In this document: one piece after another, positions 49,323-57,691 of the stretch
Layout: each line of letters opens with the position of its first letter
Numbering within the stretch: position 1 is the first letter of the stretch
DNA from: Actinomycetota bacterium
Lineage (GTDB): Bacteria > Actinomycetota > Acidimicrobiia > Acidimicrobiales > Ilumatobacteraceae
Length of the DNA: 64,000 nt
Reading direction: 5' to 3'
Assembly (NCBI GenBank): GCA_016700055.1
Contig: CP064997.1
Location: forward strand, 1,736,001-1,800,000
Position numbers and translations under genes: made by a program
Notes under the pieces: generated by a model
Told to the model about the DNA's origin: nothing
The model's input: the letters and a program-made list of their open reading frames with translations, nothing else
The model's database searches: none

Positions 49323-50189
49323 GTGGCCCGTCGCAAGCAGCACGTTCCCTGGACGGCAGCGGGCCGGGCTTCTGAGCTGCAGCCCTCCGGCGACGCGGTC
49401 GTGCGCCGCACCGGCTGGGTGTTCAACAACGCCACCGGGAGGGGCCTGACGCTCGAGCAGTTCGTGCAGAGCGGCGAGGAGGAGGTCGGTGCGTACTTGC
49501 ACCACTTCGGCCTCGACGACCCCGCGAACTCCGGGTCGACGCTCGTCGAGATCGGCGCCGGCATCGGGCGGATGACGGCCGGGTTCACGAAGCGGTTCGC
49601 GACGGTGGTGGCGTGCGACCTGGACGCCGCGTTCTTGGAGCGCTGCCGCGAGACGGTCGCCCGCTTCGGGGTGCCCGGCAGGCTGGCCACCTCGCACGTC
49701 GAGGACGGGCGCACGCTGGCCTTGCCCGACGCCTCGGCCGACGTCGTCTTCAGCTACATCACGCTCCAACACTGCGCTCGCGACGACGCCCTCACGCTCA
49801 CCCGTGAGGCGGTGCGCGTGCTGCGCCCCGGCGGCAGGCTGGCGTTGAACTACCGCCAGTTCACCGCCGCCGACACCGTGCTGGTGCCCGCCGGAGCGGT
49901 GATGCGCACGCTGTGGCGGATCCCCGGGGTGGGTCCCTGGCTCGCGCGCCGCAGGCTCACCACCCGCCTCGGCTGGCAGGCGAGCCGGCTCGACCCCGAG
50001 ACTGTGATCGCCGCCCTCCAGGAATCAGGCACGGTGTTCGACGAGCTCGTCGTGTTCACGTCGCCCTCGCGCAGGGCGCGAGACGTGCCCGGCGGTGTGA
50101 CGCGGTCGTACGAGGGCGTCCACCGCAGCCACTGGTGGCTCGTCGGGCGCATATCTCCGGCGCACCGTGGAGACGGCCCGTTAGCCTGA
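49323..50189 (+). CDS. class I SAM-dependent methyltransferase
   Basis: This 288-residue protein has the SAM loop TLVEIGAGIGRMTAGF, then VVACDLDAAFLERCRE, FSYITLQHCARDD and VLRPGGRLALNYR. These are the standard methyltransferase motifs I to III. The C-terminal 100 residues are basic and do not suggest a substrate. The GTG at 49323 begins 4 nt after the lysC stop, so the gene is in the lysC-asd operon. A link with amino acid biosynthesis is not evident. Confidence 0.85.
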   Translation: MARRKQHVPWTAAGRASELQPSGDAVVRRTGWVFNNATGRGLTLEQFVQSGEEEVGAYLHHFGLDDPANSGSTLVEIGAGIGRMTAGFTKRFATVVACDLDAAFLERCRETVARFGVPGRLATSHVEDGRTLALPDASADVVFSYITLQHCARDDALTLTREAVRVLRPGGRLALNYRQFTAADTVLVPAGAVMRTLWRIPGVGPWLARRRLTTRLGWQASRLDPETVIAALQESGTVFDELVVFTSPSRRARDVPGGVTRSYEGVHRSHWWLVGRISPAHRGDGPLA

Positions 50190-50195
50190 CACCCC

Positions 50196-51221
50196 ATGCG
50201 CGTGGGTGTGGTCGGTGCAACAGGACAGGTCGGCGCGGTGATGAGGCTGCTCCTCGCCGAGCGCAGGTTCCCCGTCGAGGAGATCCGGTTCTTCGCTTCG
50301 CAGCGGTCGGCGGGCACCACCCTCGAGTGGCAGGGCCGTCAGATCGTCGTCGAAGATGCCGCCGTCGCCGACCCGAGCGGTCTCGACGTGGCGCTCTTCT
50401 CCTCCGGCGCGACGTCGTCGCGCTCGCTGGCCCCTCGCTTCGCGCAAGCAGGCGTGATCGTGATCGACAACTCGTCGGCCTGGCGAATGGACCCCGACGT
50501 GCCCCTCGTCGTCAGCGAGGTGAATCCCGGCGAGGTCGCAAACGCGCGCAAAGGGATCATCGCCAACCCGAACTGCACCACCATGGCGGCGATGCCGGTG
50601 CTGAAGCCGCTGCACGACGAGGCTGGCTTGGTGCGCCTCGTCGCCAGCACGTACCAGGCGGTGTCCGGTGGGGGCTTGGCCGGAGTCGACGAGCTCGACA
50701 AGCAGGCGCGTGAGGTCGTCGGCCAGGCACGTGAGCTGACCCACGACGGCAGCGCGGTCTCGTTCCCAGAGCCGGTGAAGTTCGTCAAGCCGATCGCGTT
50801 CAACGTGCTGCCATTCGCCGGCAAGCTCGTCGACGACGGGTCGGGCGAGACCGACGAGGAGCAGAAGCTCCGCGACGAGAGCCGCAAGATCCTCGGCATC
50901 GCCGGCCTGCGGGTGTCGGGCACCTGTGTACGGGTGCCCGTGTTCACGGGCCACTCGCTGAGTCTGAACTGCGAGTTCGAGCGGCCGATCTCGGTCGCGA
51001 CCGCAACCGCGCTGCTGGCAGCCGCGCCGGGGGTGGAGCTCGTCGACGTGCCCACCCCGCTCGAGGCCGCCGGCCGAGACCCGAGCTACGTCGGGCGCAT
51101 CCGCCAGGACGACTCGGTCGACGGCGGCCGTGGGCTGGCGCTCTTCGTCAGCAACGACAACCTGCGCAAGGGCGCGGCGCTGAACGCCGTGCAGATCGCG
51201 GAGTTGATCGCGGCTCGGTAG
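50196..51221 (+). CDS. asd: aspartate-semialdehyde dehydrogenase
   Basis: This 341-residue enzyme reduces aspartyl phosphate to aspartate semialdehyde. The NADP loop is VGVVGATGQVGAV, the active-site Cys is in IIANPNCTTMAAM, and the catalytic His/Arg region is GHSLSLNCEFERP. The ATG at 50196 follows TAGCCT by 8 nt, giving it a second, leaderless promoter inside the lysC operon. It is 6 bp after the methyltransferase stop. Confidence 0.96.
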   Translation: MRVGVVGATGQVGAVMRLLLAERRFPVEEIRFFASQRSAGTTLEWQGRQIVVEDAAVADPSGLDVALFSSGATSSRSLAPRFAQAGVIVIDNSSAWRMDPDVPLVVSEVNPGEVANARKGIIANPNCTTMAAMPVLKPLHDEAGLVRLVASTYQAVSGGGLAGVDELDKQAREVVGQARELTHDGSAVSFPEPVKFVKPIAFNVLPFAGKLVDDGSGETDEEQKLRDESRKILGIAGLRVSGTCVRVPVFTGHSLSLNCEFERPISVATATALLAAAPGVELVDVPTPLEAAGRDPSYVGRIRQDDSVDGGRGLALFVSNDNLRKGAALNAVQIAELIAAR

Positions 51222-51230
51222 TCCACTCCC

Positions 51231-51515
51231 TCAGAGTGGGCAGGCGCAGGGCAGCTTGCCGCAGCGGGGACACCCGTTGGCGTAGCGCTCGACCGCCGTC
51301 GCGAGGTCGATGTCGAGCTGGTTCGCGAGCGACGCCACCCACGCCAGCACGTCGCTCAGCTCGTGCGCTTGTTCGGCTCGGCCGCCCTTGCGCACCGCTT
51401 GGGCCAGCTCACCGATCTCCTCGGCCAGCCAGGCCACGGTGGAGGGAATGCCCCGCTCGCGGTCGCGCTCGCCGTAGGTCTGCCCGATCACGTCCTGCAG
51501 GTGGGCGAGGTCCAT
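51231..51515 (-). CDS. MazG-like nucleotide pyrophosphohydrolase with CxxC tail
   Basis: This 94-residue protein has the MazG helical motif: AWLAEEIGELAQAVRKG (ExxE) and HELSDVLAWVASLAN (ExxD). Its C-terminus adds NGCPRCGKLPCACPL, with four cysteines that could bind zinc. The ATG at 51515 follows TACGCT by 7 nt. It is divergent from the ECF sigma factor gene. It probably hydrolyses non-canonical or damaged NTPs. Confidence 0.88.
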   Translation of the reverse strand: MDLAHLQDVIGQTYGERDRERGIPSTVAWLAEEIGELAQAVRKGGRAEQAHELSDVLAWVASLANQLDIDLATAVERYANGCPRCGKLPCACPL

Positions 51516-51634
51516 TCGTCGAAGCGTAGGGGGCGGTGAACGCCGCAGTTCGGCGCTCCGTTCGTTGCTTCCTTGCCGCGAGCAATCTCTTCGCAGGGTG
51601 CAACGTTTTGGTGCCGTCGTACGACTATGTACTC

Positions 51635-52093
51635 GTGGGCGAGGTGAAGCGGGATGAGCGGAGTCTGGAGGGTGTATATCGCACGTCGCGTTTGAGCTTG
51701 ACGCGGCTGGCGTATCTGCTCGTGGGTGACCGCAGCGACGCCGAAGATGTGGTGCAGGCGGTGTTCACCGCCGCCGCGGCCCACTGGGACACGATCGAGG
51801 AGCCGTTGGCGTATCTCCGCCGAGCAGTTGTCAATCGCGCCAACGAGGTTCATCGGCGGGCGTTCCGCGCGGCACCGGTGGTCGTGGCTCGTGAGTTGCC
51901 CGGCGAGCCTGCGGTGGATGAGACGTGGCTGTTCGTGCAGGCGTTGCCGATGGCGCAACGCACGGTCGTGGTGTTGCGCTTCTATGAGGATCTTCGTCTG
52001 AACGAGATCGCGTCGCTTGTCGGGCGTTCGGCGAGCACGGTGCGTTCGGATTTGCGGCGGGCGCTGAGGAAGTTGAAGGGGTTGTTGGCATGA
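51635..52093 (+). CDS. ECF sigma factor (SigE family)
   Basis: This ECF sigma factor of about 152 residues has region 2 as LTRLAYLLVGDRSDAEDVVQAVFTAAAAHWDTI and region 4 as RTVVVLRFYEDLRLNEIASLVGRSASTVRSDLRRALRKLKG. The SRLSLTRLAYLLVGDR opening is typical of the SigE subfamily. The start is uncertain: GTG codons at 51611, 51635 and 51644 and one at 51536 are all in frame. GCAACG (51600) and CGTACG (51618) may be its own promoter. Codon use is richer in T-ending and TTG codons than its neighbours. It is coupled to the next gene by an ATGA overlap. Confidence 0.88.
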   Translation: MGEVKRDERSLEGVYRTSRLSLTRLAYLLVGDRSDAEDVVQAVFTAAAAHWDTIEEPLAYLRRAVVNRANEVHRRAFRAAPVVVARELPGEPAVDETWLFVQALPMAQRTVVVLRFYEDLRLNEIASLVGRSASTVRSDLRRALRKLKGLLA

Positions 52094-53601
52094 ACGAGTT
52101 CGATGACCTCGATCGACTGGAGCGGGAGTGCGGGCCGGTGCTACGCGTCGCCCTGCGCCGAGTTGCCGAGGAGATTCCAGTCGACACGTCAGCGTGGCAG
52201 CCTGGGCCAACCGTCCGGTTCCTCAACGGTGAGCACGCCCCCCTCGACGAGCGCGAGGCGCACACGACGTCGGCAGGTGATCCTCCCCGCGAGTGGTTTC
52301 CGCGACGGCGGTGGATGCAGGTGGCCGCGGCCACGATCGTCGCGTTCGCGATCGGGCTACTGGCGCTAATCCGCGACCAAGGCCCGGACAGCGTCCAACC
52401 CGGCGCGTTCAGCGAGTCAGTGTTCGCGATGACCAGCCCGTCCGCCGAGGAGGAGGCGCAGGCGACCAACGACGACCTGTACCGGGACGGCGACGTTGGG
52501 ACGCAGGTCTCGGCGACGGGCAACTCCGTTTCGTTGCGCACGTGCCGGGACTCGGCTTCCGCCACGTGCGGCACCGACTGGGCGTACGTGACCGTGGTTG
52601 CCGGTGGTGGCGAGGTGCACGGCGGGCTGTTGGGTGAAGCGAGCCCGGTCAATCTGCATCTTCAGCTGCTCGATGATCGCTACTTCGTGGCGTCGGAGAG
52701 CTCACCCGACGCGCAGGCGCCGGCGAGGGCATGGCTCATTGATGCGGTTTCGGGACGAGCAGGGTCTCTCAGATGGCGCGACGTGCCGACGACCTTGAAC
52801 TCGCCAGAGCAGCGGTTGCTGCTGTGCGGGGAGTCGTACAGCTCGCTCGCCACGCACTGCGCAGTCTTTCGCGGTCCCGACGCCGCCGACGGGGGATGGC
52901 AATTCGCGCCGAGCGACGCCGGCTTGGCGAAGGTGGTCAACATTCGTGACGGCACGATCCGGCCATTGGCGATGCCCGACAGTGCAGTCGCCGGTCTTCC
53001 CGTCGCCCAGCACGGCTCCGGGCGGATCTGGATCGGGACCGACCCCGACGACGACCGGCTCGGACTTGCGTACAGCGACGACGGGGGCGCGACCTGGAAC
53101 GAGGTCGCACTCCCAGAACAGGTGAGCGCCACCAGCGAGGAGTTGACGACGAGCCTCCTTCCCTACGGAGACGATCTGTTGGAGATCGCAGCCGACGGCG
53201 ACCGCGTCGCAGTGGCCGAGTCATGGGAAGGCGACGACAACACCGTCTACGTCTCGAACAACGCAGGAACCACCTGGACGACCGCAGCCTCCGAACCAAC
53301 CGGCAACGGTGTACACCTGTACGTCCTCGCCGACCGACGCCTGGTTGTGATGGGATCGATGGATCCCTACCCAAGCCAAGTACTGGCGTCGACGGGCTCG
53401 GACTGGACCGAACTCGAGAGCGTCAGTGTCGAGTTCGCTGCCGAACCCGGCTCGCTCACGGATCTGCGCTTCAGCGTCAACCGCGCCGGCGTCGCCATGA
53501 TCCACTCTTACATAGACGAGGCCGACAGCTCCACGCTCGACACGATCGACTTCAGCACCGACCTGACGAACTGGTCGACCATCCAGATCCGCAACCCCTG
53601 A
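52090..53601 (+). CDS. single-pass membrane protein with extracellular beta-propeller, probable sigma-factor partner
   Basis: This 503-residue protein has a 75-residue cytoplasmic N-terminus, one membrane helix (about residues 76-94) and about 405 extracytoplasmic residues. The latter are beta-rich and contain an Asp box (SDDGGATWNEV, about residue 330) and a related VSNNAGTTWTTA repeat, which is sialidase-type beta-propeller structure. The start overlaps the sigma factor stop by 4 bp. Its layout suits a transmembrane anti-sigma factor or sensor, but the N-terminus lacks a recognisable zinc anti-sigma motif. Function is inferred from coupling. Confidence 0.75.
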   Translation: MNEFDDLDRLERECGPVLRVALRRVAEEIPVDTSAWQPGPTVRFLNGEHAPLDEREAHTTSAGDPPREWFPRRRWMQVAAATIVAFAIGLLALIRDQGPDSVQPGAFSESVFAMTSPSAEEEAQATNDDLYRDGDVGTQVSATGNSVSLRTCRDSASATCGTDWAYVTVVAGGGEVHGGLLGEASPVNLHLQLLDDRYFVASESSPDAQAPARAWLIDAVSGRAGSLRWRDVPTTLNSPEQRLLLCGESYSSLATHCAVFRGPDAADGGWQFAPSDAGLAKVVNIRDGTIRPLAMPDSAVAGLPVAQHGSGRIWIGTDPDDDRLGLAYSDDGGATWNEVALPEQVSATSEELTTSLLPYGDDLLEIAADGDRVAVAESWEGDDNTVYVSNNAGTTWTTAASEPTGNGVHLYVLADRRLVVMGSMDPYPSQVLASTGSDWTELESVSVEFAAEPGSLTDLRFSVNRAGVAMIHSYIDEADSSTLDTIDFSTDLTNWSTIQIRNP

Positions 53602-53622
53602 TCGCCCGGTCTGGGTAGACAG

Positions 53623-53668
53623 AACCCCTGGTCCGGGCTGCTGTCGCAGGTCCGTGACCAGGGGTTTT
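53623..53668 (+). terminator. rho-independent terminator after the beta-propeller gene
   Basis: AACCCCTGGTC (53623-53633) pairs with GACCAGGGGTT (53656-53666), 11 bp, followed by a short T-run. It ends the sigma factor/beta-propeller operon and abuts tRNA-Pro on the other strand. Confidence 0.75.
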
Positions 53669-53669
53669 C

Positions 53670-53747
53670 TGGTCGGGGTGGGGAGATTTGAACTCCCGGC
53701 CTCCACGTCCCGAACGTGGCGCGCTAACCAAGCTGCGCTACACCCCG
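53670..53747 (-). tRNA. tRNA-Pro(CGG)
   Basis: The minus strand has acceptor CGGGGTG/CACCCCG, anticodon loop TTCGGGA (anticodon CGG at 53710-53712), T-arm GGGAG-TTCAAAT-CTCCC and encoded CCA at 53670-53672. Confidence 0.96.
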
Positions 53748-53765
53748 GTGGAACAGCCGAGGATG

Positions 53766-54263
53766 CTACCCGGCCGGGGCCGGTTCCTCCTCGACGGCGG
53801 GCGCACCGGATCCTTCCTCGCCGGATCCTTCCTGGCCGGATCTCTCACCGGATGCTTCCTGGTTGGGTCCGGCGAAGTGGGGTCCCTCGAAGAACGTGTC
53901 GCCGGCGGCGACGGTGAGTGCCGCCCGCTTCAGGCGTAGCGGGTCGAGTGGCTTGACCAGCCAGCCGTCGGCGTCGGAACGCCGGGCCAGGTTCACGTCG
54001 GCATGGCGGTCGAGCAGGATCAGCACCGGCACGTAGGGCGCCGTCCCGGCGCTCTCGTCGAGGCGCAACGACATCGTCACCGCCATGCCGCCCATCGAGC
54101 CGATCTGGAGATCGAGCACGGCGAGATCGGGTGTCCGCTCGGCCACGATCCCGGACACGAGACGGCCCTCCCGGCACACGACGAACGAGGTGTCGGGCCC
54201 GCTCAGGGCCGCGACGACCTCGTCGATCAGCCAGTCGGCGTCGGCGGCGAGAAGCACGTGCAC
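53766..54263 (-). CDS. response-regulator receiver protein with repeat tail
   Basis: This 165-residue protein has a receiver domain: acidic pocket AADADW (Asp8/Asp10), phosphoacceptor Asp51 in AVLDLQIGSMGG and Lys in GWLVKPLDP. The usual Thr/Ser after strand 4 is Leu. The tail (about residues 130-165) is a Gly/Ser/Glu repeat followed by an acidic Pro-rich end. The GTG at 54263 follows TAACGT by 7 nt. No output domain or kinase is adjacent. It lies just downstream of two Get3-like ATPases on the same strand. Confidence 0.8.
   Translation of the reverse strand: MHVLLAADADWLIDEVVAALSGPDTSFVVCREGRLVSGIVAERTPDLAVLDLQIGSMGGMAVTMSLRLDESAGTAPYVPVLILLDRHADVNLARRSDADGWLVKPLDPLRLKRAALTVAAGDTFFEGPHFAGPNQEASGERSGQEGSGEEGSGAPAVEEEPAPAG
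53806..53862 (-). repeat. 15-bp tandem repeat in the receiver gene tail
   Basis: Units beginning CCGGATC at 53806, 53821, 53836 (shortened to 12 bp) and 53848 encode the Gly/Ser/Glu repeats. All changes are multiples of 3, so the frame is kept. Confidence 0.8.
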
Positions 54264-54273
54264 CGCGGCGACG

Positions 54274-55380
54274 TTACCCGAACAGGTCTGCGGCGACGGA
54301 GGCGATGCCGTCGAGATCGTGCACGTCGTCAGCACGCAGGGGCACGCGCGCGATGGGCGCCTCGTCGGCGACCTCGAGCAGCTCGACGATCGTCGCCGCC
54401 TCCCGCTCTGCCTGCAGGCGCAGCTCGGCGAGGTTCGACCACAGCGCGGCCAGGTCGAGCTCACCTCGGGCGCCGGCCTCGGCCGCGGCCTCGGCGGCCG
54501 AGATCGAGGAACCTTCGCCGAACGAGGGCTGCAGGCGGTTCAGGACCACCGCCGACACCCCGGGGCCGTCGTCGGCGAGCTTGCGGGCGAAGAAGACGGC
54601 TTCTTCGACGGTGTCGTGGCGGGCCGAGGCGACGATCACGTACGCGGTCTCCTCCGAGTGGAGGAGCGCCATCACCTGGTCGGCCCGATCACGAAACCCG
54701 GCCTCCATCCCGTCGAACGCCTGGAAGAAGGCGATCGCGTCGGCGAGCACCTCGCCGCCAATGATCTTGCCGATCGTGCGCAGCACGGGCTGCGCGGCGA
54801 CGTTCAACACCCTCATCCCCCCGCGGGCGGGTGCCATCAGCCAGCGGTAGAGCCGGTGGTCGAGGAACCGGGTGAGGCGGCCGGGGGCGTCGAGGAAGTC
54901 GAGCGCGTTCCTGGTCGGCGGGGTGTCGACGACGACGAGGTCGAAGCGCTCGTCGGCGTGCAGCTCGTACAGCTTCTCCGCCGCCATGTACTCCTGAGTG
55001 CCGCTCAGCGCGCCGGCGATGTTGCGGTAGAAGGGGTTGGCGAGGATGCGTTCGGCCTGCTCGTCGTCCGCGGCGTGGCGGCGCACGAGCGCGTCGAAGG
55101 TGGTGCGCGTGTCGAGCATCATCGCCCACAGCTCGCCGCCCGGCGACGAGACGGCATCGATCGGCGCGGGATCGTTGGTCAGGCCCCCGCCCAGCCCGAG
55201 CGCATCCGCGAGGCGCTTCGCGGGGTCGATCGTCACCACCACCGCCCGACGGCCGCGGAGGGCGGCATCGAAGCCGATCGCCGCCGCGGTGGTGGTCTTG
55301 CCGACGCCGCCCGAGCCGCAGCAGACGAGCACGGACGTGCGGTCGACGACGTCGACCAGGCGCGCGGGCCGGGCCGTCAT
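54274..55380 (-). CDS. Get3/ArsA-like ATPase (second of a pair)
   Basis: This 368-residue P-loop ATPase has the deviant Walker A CCGSGGVGKTTTAAA, switch I VVTIDPAKRLADALG and switch II VVVDTPPTRNALDFLD. These fit the ArsA/Get3 family. The C-terminal helical region would bind a client. Its start overlaps the end of the upstream paralog by 4 bp. Tandem Get3-like pairs are known in actinobacteria (Rv3679/Rv3680 of M. tuberculosis). No arsenic transport genes are nearby, so anion efflux is unlikely. Confidence 0.9.
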   Translation of the reverse strand: MTARPARLVDVVDRTSVLVCCGSGGVGKTTTAAAIGFDAALRGRRAVVVTIDPAKRLADALGLGGGLTNDPAPIDAVSSPGGELWAMMLDTRTTFDALVRRHAADDEQAERILANPFYRNIAGALSGTQEYMAAEKLYELHADERFDLVVVDTPPTRNALDFLDAPGRLTRFLDHRLYRWLMAPARGGMRVLNVAAQPVLRTIGKIIGGEVLADAIAFFQAFDGMEAGFRDRADQVMALLHSEETAYVIVASARHDTVEEAVFFARKLADDGPGVSAVVLNRLQPSFGEGSSISAAEAAAEAGARGELDLAALWSNLAELRLQAEREAATIVELLEVADEAPIARVPLRADDVHDLDGIASVAADLFG

Positions 55381-56336
55381 GGCGCGAGCGACCCCACGGC
55401 GGCGCTCAATCGCATGGCCAGTGCCGCGACGTCGTCGGCGTCGAGGCCGGCCGTAGGGACGAGCGGCAGCTTGAGCTGCGCGAGCGGCAGCTCACGAGCG
55501 AGGCGGGCGATCTCCTCGGCGTGCATCGCCCGCCGCTGCGTGCGAAAGGACGCCGCCGCGGCCAGCGCCGCGCCGTCGTCGCCCTCGGGCAGGCCGTCAA
55601 CGGTGCGCGGATCGGGGAGCAGGTCGCCCACATCTTGCGCGTTGACGACGACGGGGCCGAGCTGCACCCCGATGCGATCCTCCAGCGCGTAGGCGGTCTC
55701 GATCAGCTCGTTGACCGGCGTGGCCTCCGGCAAGGTCACGAGCAGCACCTGGCAGCGGGCGGGGTCGCTCAGCATCTCGAGCACGTCTCGGGCCTGGGTG
55801 CGGATGGGCCCGACGCGTACGGCGTCGAGCAGGCCCCGCGCCGACTGCAAGAAGGTGATCGCGTGACCGGCCGCCGGCCCGTCGACGACGACGAGGTCGA
55901 ACAGGCCCTCGGTCTCGATCTCCCGTTCGAGCTGCTTCAGCTTGCCGAGCACCAAGATGTCGTCGATCCCGGGGGCCGCGGTGCTGACGACGTCGATCAC
56001 CCCGCTCGTCACCAGGCGCTTCGACAGACGCTTCAGCCCGTGCGAGGTCAGGTAGTCGGCGAGGGCGTCGGAGGGGGTGATCGTGCGCCCGCTCACCCGC
56101 CCGCTGCCCGACGGGCCGAGACCCTCGGCGAGCACGACGTCCTCGTACGGCAGCAGGCCCTCTCCGCCGAGCAACGCGGCGATGCCGGGCTTGTCCTCCA
56201 GTTCCACGACGAGCACCCGCAATCCCGCATCGCCTGCTGCGCGCGCCAGCACGGCCGATACGGTTGTCTTGCCGACACCGCCCTTGCCGGCCACCACCAC
56301 CACGCGCGAGGTGGTGAAGAACTGCTGTGGGTCCAC
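55377..56336 (-). CDS. Get3/ArsA-like ATPase (first of a pair)
   Basis: This 319-residue ATPase has Walker A VAGKGGVGKTTVSAVLA and switch II VVVDGPAAGHAITFLQ, in place of the Asp-Thr-Pro of its partner. The middle region contains the KRLVTSGVIDVVSTAAPGIDDILVLGKLKQ segment typical of the actinobacterial subgroup. The GTG at 56336 has a GGAGG site provided by the palindrome CCTCCGGAGG shared with the divergent NfeD-like gene. The ATGA overlap with the second ATPase suggests a heterodimer. Confidence 0.9.
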   Translation of the reverse strand: MDPQQFFTTSRVVVVAGKGGVGKTTVSAVLARAAGDAGLRVLVVELEDKPGIAALLGGEGLLPYEDVVLAEGLGPSGSGRVSGRTITPSDALADYLTSHGLKRLSKRLVTSGVIDVVSTAAPGIDDILVLGKLKQLEREIETEGLFDLVVVDGPAAGHAITFLQSARGLLDAVRVGPIRTQARDVLEMLSDPARCQVLLVTLPEATPVNELIETAYALEDRIGVQLGPVVVNAQDVGDLLPDPRTVDGLPEGDDGAALAAAASFRTQRRAMHAEEIARLARELPLAQLKLPLVPTAGLDADDVAALAMRLSAAVGSLAP

Positions 56337-56340
56337 GCGC

Positions 56341-56350
56341 CCTCCGGAGG
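56341..56350. promoter_or_regulatory. palindromic Shine-Dalgarno shared by two divergent genes
   Basis: CCTCCGGAGG is its own reverse complement. On the plus strand GGAGG lies 5 nt before the NfeD-like GTG (56356), and on the minus strand 4 nt before the ATPase GTG (56336). Confidence 0.8.
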
Positions 56351-56355
56351 CTCTC

Positions 56356-57690
56356 GTGCGCAGACTAGCGATCGCATCGTTCCTCGCCGCGGGAGGGTTC
56401 GTCCTGGCCGCGGGCGGTGCCTCGGCCGCGCCCGCCCCCGTCGCCCCGGTCGAGCCGACCGACGCGGCCGCGGCGCTCGACCCCGTCGACGTGCTCCAGG
56501 TGTCGGGCTTCCTCGACGAGATCGTCGTCGACGAGATCGGACGCGCCATCGACCGCGCCGCCGACGGCGACGCCCAGGCCTTGGTCCTACAGATGAACAC
56601 CAAGGCCTCGATCGTCGATCGGGCGACGATGCGCGACCTGTACCAGCGCGTCGCCACGTCTGCCGTGCCCATCGCGATCTGGGTCGGCCCTTCGGGGGCG
56701 CGGCTCTACGGGCTGCCCGCGCAGCTCCTCGCCGCGGTCGACGCGAGCGGCATGGCCCCTGGCGCCCGCATCGGCCACACCGGGGTGCCCCTCGACGAAT
56801 CCGTCACCTTCGGCGCGGCCACCGAGCGGATGCGCGGCGGCTCGCTCGGGTTCCAGGAGGCCCGCCAGCTCGGCGCGCTGCAGCTGGAGATCAGCGACGA
56901 GGGCGTGCCGACGATCCGCAACATGGTCTTCGCCCTCGACGGGCTGACCGTCGACGGCGTCACCCTCGACACCGCCGTCGAACGGATCGACGACGACGGG
57001 ACCGTCGCCAACGACATCACCACGGTGCGGTTCTGGAAGCTCGGGCTCCTCGCGCAGCTCTTCCACACCGTGGCCAGCCCGGCCGTCGCCTACCTGTTGT
57101 TGACGATCGGTCTCGCGCTGATCGTGTTCGAGTTCTTCACCGCAGGCGTCGGCGTCGCCGGCCTCGTCGGAGCCGTGTGCCTGGTGCTGGCCGGATACGG
57201 CCTGGGGGCCCTACCGACGCGCGGGTGGGCCCTCGCGATGGTGCTCGGCGCGTTCTTGGCGCTCGCCGTCGACGTGCAGGTCGGCATCCCCCGGTTCTGG
57301 ACTGCGGTCGGAATGGTGCTGTTCGCCGTCGGCTCGTGGTTCTTGTTCGAGCCCGCCGACGGCGCGGTGCTGAGGCCCTCGTGGCTGACCCTGCTCGTTG
57401 GCATCGGCGGGGTGGCCATCACGTTCGTCAGCGGCATGCCGAGCATGACCCGCACCCGCTTCGCCACGCCGACGATCGGACGGGAGTGGATGATCGGCCA
57501 GACGGCGACCGCGGCCGGTGACGTCGACCCGGAGGGCACCGTGCAGCTCGGTGCCGCCCGGTGGCAGGCCCGCACGAACCGGGCCACGCCGGTGAAGCAG
57601 GGCGAGCGGGTGCGGGTGGTGGCGATCGACGGGGTGACGCTCGAGGTCGAACCGCTGGAAGGCGCGGCCCGCGACTACCGCGAGCACTGA
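56356..57690 (+). CDS. NfeD-like membrane protein (ClpP-class domain)
   Basis: This 444-residue protein has a signal peptide (LAIASFLAAGGFVLAAGGASAA), an extracytoplasmic ClpP-like domain (about residues 45-220) and four to five hydrophobic helices, then a C-terminal OB-fold NfeD domain. NfeD partners of stomatin-like proteins carry out membrane proteolysis. The catalytic Ser is uncertain: VGPSGARLYG occupies the expected place. The GTG at 56356 has the palindromic GGAGG site. No stomatin (SPFH) gene is nearby. Confidence 0.85.
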   Translation: MRRLAIASFLAAGGFVLAAGGASAAPAPVAPVEPTDAAAALDPVDVLQVSGFLDEIVVDEIGRAIDRAADGDAQALVLQMNTKASIVDRATMRDLYQRVATSAVPIAIWVGPSGARLYGLPAQLLAAVDASGMAPGARIGHTGVPLDESVTFGAATERMRGGSLGFQEARQLGALQLEISDEGVPTIRNMVFALDGLTVDGVTLDTAVERIDDDGTVANDITTVRFWKLGLLAQLFHTVASPAVAYLLLTIGLALIVFEFFTAGVGVAGLVGAVCLVLAGYGLGALPTRGWALAMVLGAFLALAVDVQVGIPRFWTAVGMVLFAVGSWFLFEPADGAVLRPSWLTLLVGIGGVAITFVSGMPSMTRTRFATPTIGREWMIGQTATAAGDVDPEGTVQLGAARWQARTNRATPVKQGERVRVVAIDGVTLEVEPLEGAARDYREH

Positions 57691-57691
57691 G

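Noticed and set aside
54264..54464. Longer receiver protein starting at 54464
   Set aside because: It would overlap the ATPase gene by about 190 bp; the GTG at 54263 follows a TAACGT hexamer and starts at the first strand of the receiver fold.
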